Below, in pieces: positions 52,201-61,200 of a DNA stretch of 64,000 nt (its first letter is position 1; every line of letters begins with the position of its first letter). This DNA is from Phorcus lineatus (lineage: Eukaryota > Mollusca > Gastropoda > Trochida > Trochidae). Position numbers and translations under genes: made by a program. The notes under the pieces are model-generated. The model was not told the origin of the DNA. It saw nothing but the letters and a program-made list of their open reading frames with translations, and did no database searches. The stretch is taken from positions 32,658,839 to 32,722,838 of the forward strand of contig OV121091.1 of the NCBI GenBank assembly GCA_921293015.1, read 5' to 3'.

Positions 52201-55200
52201 ATGTCATCACTCACATGCTTACGGCACCGATAACACCTTCCATTATAGATAAATGCAGGTTTTTGAAATTCAAAGAATAGTAAAGTGTATGTTGTTTGTA
52301 ATATCACTTTATCTATAATTTGCAAAGAAACTAGTGTAAACATAGTTAAAGGTCAGTGTTGGTGTCTTATGACTTATCATGCATAATCAAGTCACCTGAA
52401 ATAAATCATTATCTACTGGATTACTAGAATCAGGGCGGCGCTAGCCTATGCTTTAGAAATGGGGTTTGGTTAGAATGGCAAAACTATGGATCAAATGAAT
52501 GATTCATGACGGTACAAAAAGTTAGATAAAGTAAAGGGGGGGAGTACCGTCAATGCCTGATTAATTACCTTATGTTGATGTGTGCATATATAAAGTGATA
52601 ACGTTTATGGATGCAATGATTTAAATCCAAATATAGAATTGAACAGACATGTCCTCTAACACAACAAATGAAAATTTCGATAAAACTAGATTAGTAAAAT
52701 GACAGGTGCTTTGAGCATACATCTGTGAAAGAAAATAAGTCGTTATAACATTCAATTTAACAATATTAAACATATCCCTCATCATATTTATAAGCATAAA
52801 ACTAAGACATAACTCTTAATAAGCACTCACTTCTAACTTTAAACTCAACTGTATAGCTCTTTTTCGAAGCTATTCCCCAGCAGCTGACATTGAATGGTTT
52901 GAAAGCAAACTCTTCTTTAAGCTGGACAGGAAATAGGTTCCATATACTTGAGAGACTGGACTCATAGTTGTTCTTTACGTCAGAGAAGTTACTGCCAAAG
53001 ATGAACTGTATATCCTGGTTCAGCTCAGATGGAATGACTTTGATCTGAAAGTAAATTCTTAATTGATTTCAAAAATGAAAATTCCTTGATTTTGTTTCAT
53101 TGTAAGCATAAAATTTTCTTTCACTCATCTGAGTAACTAGATATCCATCAGTGAGAAATAGAAACAAAAGTAAATTTCAAAGTTTTCAAAATTCTCCTCA
53201 CTAATTTTCAAACTGAAATGAAAGAATTCTTCTAGCCAATTATGACTTGAAAAATTTTGAATATATTTTCATATATCAAACTACAATATATTTACCAGCT
53301 AGATTTTGCAGACAAATCCTGTAATGGGCTCAATCCAAGCAATCATAACTCGACAAAAATGTTTCATTAAAAAAGTAGTTTAACCTGGACCAGAATGGTT
53401 TAAACAACAGATATCACATGTATAAAATACCGTACCTTAGAGTTGATCCAGAGTCTGTACCACTCCTTGCTCCAGCCTTTGTGACAGAAGACAAAGAGTC
53501 GCTCCGCACCAAGGATGCTGCTCTCGTTGACAGATACCCGAGAGTATGTTGATCCAAAAATAAGGCCTGAATAAATGATACATTTTTAAGTTAGCATGAC
53601 AGTGTATCCGTTAACAGCAAACTATGAAATTTGAAGGGGCACAGAGTATGTTGCTGGGGTAAAATATGTCAAACTTTGTCCATGGTTTTATTTGATCGAG
53701 AAGTAGTGGTTGTTTATGAAAATCAACATCAAAATGCTTTTCAGTTCGCAAACATAAATACAGGTTGCTAGTGCTGAGTAGGTCATTAAATAAATATGCT
53801 TATAAAAGGGCCACAAAAGTTAGACTTCTTTACATATAATGACCATTTTTCAATCACGGAAAGAATGAAAATATCATAATTTTGGAATAAGAGATAAAGA
53901 TGCAACTTTAGAAAGGCGATTTGAAGTTAACTTATTATTTAACAATTTAATTTATTGATGTTCATACTGTCATCTTTACATTTTAAATAATCTATCTTTA
54001 TGGGAAACACACTGAAAATTAATTCTGACGAATGGTTCTGACCAACAGAATAACAGAATAATTGTAAATCAAATCGTAATTGAATATCATTTAAATTCCA
54101 TGTACATTATCATTTCAATGTTAATTTTAAGATGAAGGCCTGCTGTCAGTGCTTGGAAAGGGATTTATGACTGATAGACTTTCTACAGCAGACACTGCCA
54201 CTGGATTAAAGTGACAGAGTATGTTACTGAAATTTTACATGGGCATAAAATGGGCGGCAATATACTATATGATCTTAGTTACCTTCAAATTGCCATTCTC
54301 AAGTTTTATCTTTATCTCAAAAATGCCAAAATTACATTTTCTTGTTTTCAATTGTTATCGAAATACGGCCTTTTAATTGTTAAGAAGTCAATATTATGCG
54401 TTAATTTGGTCGTTCGACAGTCAGTCAATGTTCTATCAACAGATACAGTATGACCAAAAATTAAAAAACTGTTCATTTAATTTTATTATGATTACAATAG
54501 ATTAATGATTTCATAAACTTAGTGTCATTCCGTTTACGACAGACGTTATGAAGCAGGTGCTTACAACATTTTCCAACAATTACTAAGTTTAAACTCAAGT
54601 TACTGCCTTTCCATACCGAAAAAAACTACTTGTGGAGGTTACTCTTCATATCTTATCAACAGTCATCTTCCCCTACATGACTTTAAATTGTACCAGTCTC
54701 TATGACTGGCTAATCTTAACGTTGCTGCCCACTGGTCAAAATTCAAGGTGCAATTCTCATATAATTTCTCATTGGACTATTGCGATCTGTCGCAGCAGAC
54801 TGGACAACAAGCACAGAAAAGTCATTAGGGCTGGCTAAGAATAGGCCAGGCCATGCTTTGGAAGATGACCAATAGCAGGACCTTAGTATTATTATTACAG
54901 AACTCCATTTGGTAATTTAGGCATCGACTGATTAGAATTTGTTATGTAGCACTGCTTTAAGTTTTAACTGATAGGTCTGTGCATCAATTTAGGTATCCAC
55001 CTGAGTGGAAACATTGTCACGTTTTTGGATTGCATTTTGCTGTTTACAACTCTCAGATATTTACTGATAGATAAAATTTTGTCAAGGTATGTTTGTTTAT
55101 CTATTATTGTTTGCAAGTCAATTATGTTTATGTTGGGCAAAGGGTTTTACTAGATAAAGCGATAGTACATCATTTTTCATGAGTCAATGGCACTGTCTAA

Positions 55201-58200
55201 AAGCAGCCCTGAGAATATGAACATATTTACAAATATTTAACAAAGTTTATAATGACAACCCAACACAAATTACAGAGATTTATTACATAATTTATTACAT
55301 AATTCAAGTTTGGCATTATGGGGCATTCTCACTTGCCAGAAGCTACCCTTGACCGAGCTTCGGTCAAGCCACCGCATGGGGACCAACTTTATATAATCCT
55401 AAAGTTGGTGGTATAGAAAGAAGTACACGACCAAGCCGTAAAACAAAACAAGTGTTGTCCACATTTAACACAACTGAGCTTAGAGATAGGTGTATGGAAC
55501 TATCATATGCATCACAAGTAAATTCACCACAACGTAGAAAAGCATAAAAGGCTGTGCAGAACACACATGTGAATAGAGAATCATGGTACTCCGAAAACAT
55601 TCCCTTTCCTAGCTTGGCACACAGTTGTTGTAAAATATTAATGGTGACTGGAAGCCTAGTCAGAGTGGTAGCGGTTGGGGTTTTCTTTAGCCCCCGTAAG
55701 ATAGTCTCAAGCCTTAACAGGCTACCAGCTGACCAGGGATTATCAATACCATGCTTAAAGTATTCAAATCTAACACCACTCAAGTAAGAGCGAATAGTAG
55801 GTAGACACAGAGCTAACCTTTGATGGCAATGGGCTACAAACTGGAGAAGGTATTGCTCTGTTAACACAGGTAACTCATTTGGCCACAACACAACACCACA
55901 CATGGCCATGAAGGTAAGAAAGGCTTTCACACCACATTTATACACTGCTTGGGTAGAAGGTGCCAGGGCTTAATTCCACAGCTTGTTCAAATCAGTGGAG
56001 GTATGGTCAGCTGACTCACATTCAAACACTGGGTTGGGCATTGATCTGCTGCTGGTGCTAGCTGTCAGAATTTTGCCATCTGGAATCGAGATAAAGCATC
56101 TGCTATATGATTGTCTTTCCCAGGAACATAACATGCAGAAAATGTGAAATTACAGGTTGCTGCCACTAGTACTAGTTTACGTACAAGTCTCATAATAAAG
56201 AGTGATTTTGAACGACACTTATTCAAAATGAAAACAGTAGCATAATTGTCACAGAAAAATTGAATGCTTTTCTTAGACCACAATGGACCCCAGACCGCAG
56301 CAGCCACGACGATGGGGTACAATTCTAAAGCCGCAATTGAACAATCTTTGTCCACATGAAGTAAAAATCCTGGAGGCCATTGCTGTGCAAACCAGTGGCC
56401 TGCAAAGTAGGCACCATATCCTAAGGATGCAGCCGCATCGGTGTAGAGATCAAGTTGAGGAGCTGTCCTGACATCTTCATAGAAGAAGGATTTGCCATTC
56501 CATGACATCAAGAAGTCCTTCCACATGGCAAAGTCAAGTTGACATCCTTTGTTCAAGGTGACATGGTGATGTAGTGAAGGCACAGAGTGGGCTAGTTGCA
56601 ATAGGTAGCTTATGAAGGCTCGCCCCGGTTTGATTACTTGCATTGCAAAGTTCAGATGGCCTAGTATGCAAAGAAGTGTTCGCTTTGTAACTTTCTTCTT
56701 GTTTTCCACTTAAGCAATGAGTTCAGTGATGTGTAAGACTTTAACCCGTGAGAGCCTTGCTTCCATGAGTTCACAATCGAGGATGATCCCAAGATATTCC
56801 AGGCAGGGTGTTGGGCCAACTGTTTTCTTTTCCGAGAGAGGAATCTTCAGTTCCTGGAACAAGTTTAACATTTTATCCATGGTCGCTTGGCCATCTTGGA
56901 GTGTTGAGTCTATTGTCAGGAAATCATCAAGCAGGTGCATGATAAGGGGCACCTCATACACATGTTTAGCAATCCAGCAGATAGCTATGGATAATAAGTC
57001 GAAGATTTTTGGGCTTGATCGTGAACCAAAAACCAGTCTGGTGTAGTAATATAGTTGATCTTTCCACTGGATGCCATGTAGATGCCAAAAATCTGGATGA
57101 GTTGGAATCAGTTTAAATGCATCTGTAATGTCTAATTTGCATAGCTGGGCTGTTTCTCCTAATTGTTTGATTATGTGAATTGCGTCATCAACCTTCACAT
57201 ATTGCAAGGAATACTGAGACTTGTCAATTAGAGAGTTCAAACTAGGGTGCTGATTATCATTATGAGGGGCCGAAAGGTCGATAATGAGTCTCTGTTTTCG
57301 CGAGTACTTCCCTTCCACCAGGCCGATGGGACTGATCCGATGTGACGGAAATGGTGAAGTTTCGAAAGGTCCAATGATGTAACCTTTAGCTAATTCACTT
57401 GCTAACAGCTCTGTTACAGTGTCAGGGTTCTGCCGGGCTGACAAAAGGTTTTTGCATGAGAAAGAGGAAGTTGGAGGGTCATCAATTCCTGTAAGAAAAC
57501 CTTCACTGAGCCCTAGAGCAAGTTTGGTCACAAACTGCTGATCCTCATGTGTAGCTAGTCGAGACTGCAGCACTGGAACATTGATCGGTGAAGGAACTGC
57601 TCCCAGTCAATGCTTTCTAGAAGTGTTTGCTTTGGGGGGATGGAGGGGGCTGAATTCATGTCTTCTTCCTGGTCGTTGTCTCTACATCTCTTCGCTGGAT
57701 GAGGTTTTCTACACACACTGCACACATGTTTAAATTTACAATTCTGGCGAACACATTTCTCAGAGTTAAAATTGTTGCACAGTGGCACTCCTTGGTGAAG
57801 AATGACTGGTCGTCCGTGTCTGTCCAAGGATGGAAGCCTACCAGTAGCCTGATGTGTAGGAGTAGGATGGACATGTGCCACTAATGGACAGAACTGGCTC
57901 AGATGTCCTATATCCTGGCAAAGTTGACAAGCATTCACTCGTCTCCCAGTGAAGATTACTCTGTAGAGGTTATCGTCGATCTGACCCCAGTCCACCTTGA
58001 TGTTTTTCTGTTCAAGGATCGCTGCTGCCTTGGATGAGAATTGCTTGTGGTAGTGGTAGAATGACTGATCTTGGTATTGGGCATGCATCTCTATGATGTG
58101 GTACTTAACTCACGCTCTCGCTGCGGCCATCGCAGGATCATAATGTCCTTATACCGGCTGAAGGCCAGGACAAACATCTCTAGTGATAAAGGCTGCTGCA

Positions 58201-61200
58201 TTCTTTGATCTACTGGGTTTTTAAGCAACAGTTCCATATTGTCCATATGAATGGTTTTCGACGGTGTGGAAATTTCATCAGGAATTAAGAGAAGTGCTAA
58301 ATTTATGTCTCTACCTTCCCATATTTGACGCTTCAAAGCTGGTGAGACTGTTTCCACTCTATCCAAGTTTGCATTGCGATCTTCTTCTTGGAAGGCAGCC
58401 GTCATCAAGGAGTAGGTTGTCGTAAGTGGCGTCGCAAGCTGTGGTGTTACGGGTACGTGAGGTTGTTGTCCTGATGGCGATGTGATAGTTGTCATGGGCG
58501 TTTGATGGGCGATTCGTTTCGTCAGAGTGTTCACCGAGGCTTGCAGATTGTTCACCAAGTGCATCATCGAGGACATCGACGGTTCCTTGTCAGTCGGTGC
58601 AGAGTTTGTAGTCCGCAGTCTCGCTGGTGTACTTGAAGCGAGGCCAAGGTTCTCAGTGTAAAAACTTTGCAGTTGCGATTTGGACAAACCGGGCGGAGCT
58701 TGAATGGCCAAAGTGTCCTTGATGTAATCGATGCATTGTGTCACCGTCCAATTTCTAGGGAAAGTAGCGTATGGCCGCCGATCCTCATCCCCGTCATCAC
58801 TGGCACTGGTGGCTTCATCAAGAAGCAATGGCGGCCGAGAAACAGTACTGCTAGGCCGATTCGCTGTGCGACTGGTCTGTGTCCGTCTAGGTTTCCTTAT
58901 AGGAGGCATCCTGTTGCTTGGTCAACACGCTTGCATTGCCGTAAGCACACAACTGATATTTGTAAATACCGCAAGAAAACTTTTCAGGAGCTTGTATGTT
59001 AGCAAACAAAGAGTGATCGTGCAAAGTAAACAACTGCTTGTAGTGTGAAATGCAAGACAGACACTTCGGATCTTTCCGTACAAAATATAGCTCATTTGAT
59101 TGGTCGAAAAATGCTGTTAGAACAAAGGAAAACTTTTATGCAAATTAACCATGGCCTGGTAACAAAAATAAAGAACTGTGATTGGCTGATGTTGAGAACT
59201 TGTAGATGGGAGTTAACTTTTAACTGGCTTTGTTAAAACTTTACTCGTAGATACAGCAATGAAGTAACAAATCTTTAGCTTGGAGTAAAATGCCTAAGGA
59301 TGAAATATGAAAAGTATGTAGTTTTACACATGTACTTTTGTACTTATTAAGGACAATGCAAATTATAGAGCTTGCTTCATAGAAAATTAAAGATACATGG
59401 TAAAAGGAAACAAGCCACGTTTAAATTGTCATTATAAACCTGCTCACAATTTGTAAGCTTTAAAGAGTGGGAGTACTGCACTTGAATGAAATTTTGCTTA
59501 ACACCTGCTTTAGGACATGAAAACTAGACAAGGATGATGACACTATTTTTTATTTAATAATCTTCATTTCTTTCTCACACAAAGGAATTATTTTTTCTTT
59601 TGACATTATTGGCTCTAATTTTCTGACTGGTAGAACTATCAGTTGCTATTTTTATGTTTGGACACTCTGTTTACAGACCATGACAATTTTTCAGGCCTTC
59701 AAAGTAAAAAAGATGAGGGTTTCAAGTTACATATGTAGTATAACAGACAAGGTAATAATTGGCTTGTTTGATCTGCAAGCTGTCGAGGACTCAGAAAACA
59801 CTGAACACTTATCTGACAAAAATGTTCACTATGATTATACAATATTCCAAATATGGTTTTCTACCTAGATCAGACTTTTATATGTTGATCGCAAATCAAA
59901 CGTACCTTCAGGATTTCCAAATATTGAAAATGTGTCAGTATGACCAAAGGCCCTACAATTGAGGTAACCCTATTATCGTGGCAAAATTGTTTCAGTCTCC
60001 AGTGCTGCCCAAGAATATTTATATTTGCAAAAGGTGTAATAGATGCAGAGATATGTACAAAAGTTATTAAATTTCAAATATTAAGTTATATTGCCGTCCA
60101 TGTTTACTGATTTGAAGTCTTCAGTGTTATTTTCATTTTGGAAATATTACTGTTTGTGCCTGAACTTAAACATTATCTTCTCTTCATAAAATACTTTTAA
60201 TTTGCTTTTGTTTGTGAACAGTTTGATAGTCCATGATGAAACATGTGCAAATGAAAGATTCCATTTCCTCAACAACAACAAAAACAATTCCGGAACATAA
60301 GTTTTCTGCTGATTATTAAGGAGATCTAAAAAGGCTTAAAACAGCTTGTAAAAATCTTGTTTCATGATATCAATAGAACATTGCTGAACATAATGTTTAC
60401 ATTATTCTGAAAGAACATAAATTGAATGTTATTGTTTAAAACTTTTATTGAAAACTGAATTTACATTTAATATAATGTTACTTTTTTATTTCCTTCACAA
60501 CAATAACAGGGACATCTCTGTTACAATACATTGCATAGACAAACAATTTTCATTTTTATGTCTCAAACTATATTCTCCCCTGATAGATTTAAATTTCTTT
60601 TTCTTTTTGATAATTGAGCAGTTGTCTTAAAAATCAACAATGTGTAGATTGTACTTATATTGAGGAAAATATACATGTCTATGATAGGACCCAATGGTAA
60701 CCATAATGTGCTCCTTTAAACTGACATCTTCGCCCAGCATCCTAGTCTTCCTTCCTTCATGTCTAGGATCCGAAAGTCTATTTTAAAGAGCCAGTCCGTG
60801 ATTATCATAACATATTATTTGGCTTTGATATGAACCAAAATGTCATATGTGTTGATATAAATTCAAAACATCTTAATTTTTCCATCCTAATGACAAATGT
60901 ATGACAAATACTGTTTTTCCATGAAAATCTAAAAACAGCCTTATAAATACAGAGGCGGAGATCACACGTTCAATTTACATGGATACTAGTTATATAACCT
61001 AACAAACACTTTCAGCTCCAAACTGACCTCCTGGCGGCTTTAGATAAGTATCCAAAATTATGTTTGGCTGTTTGACGCGCGCCACTGTCCGGTTTTCGAT
61101 CATAATTGCGACTTTCTACCTTCGTATTGTCACTGTACAAATCCAGTTAGCTTTAAATGATTCTTTTTGGTAACAGTCGATACTTCGCGATCAAATGACA

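Larger units (their letters stand above)
55345..58910 (-). mobile_element. DIRS-like tyrosine-recombinase retrotransposon, defective
   Basis: On the minus strand: gag, then RT and RNase H, then a tyrosine recombinase. This set is unique to DIRS-like elements. Terminal repeats were not found, and the recombinase is cut off before its catalytic C-terminus, so the right-hand end of the element is missing. It lies in NEMP intron 1, in the same orientation as the gene. Confidence 0.82.

Noticed and set aside
55345-58910. Integrated virus (RT with gag-like ORF)
   Set aside because: The tyrosine recombinase, the gag zinc pattern and the lack of any envelope frame fit a DIRS-like retrotransposon.
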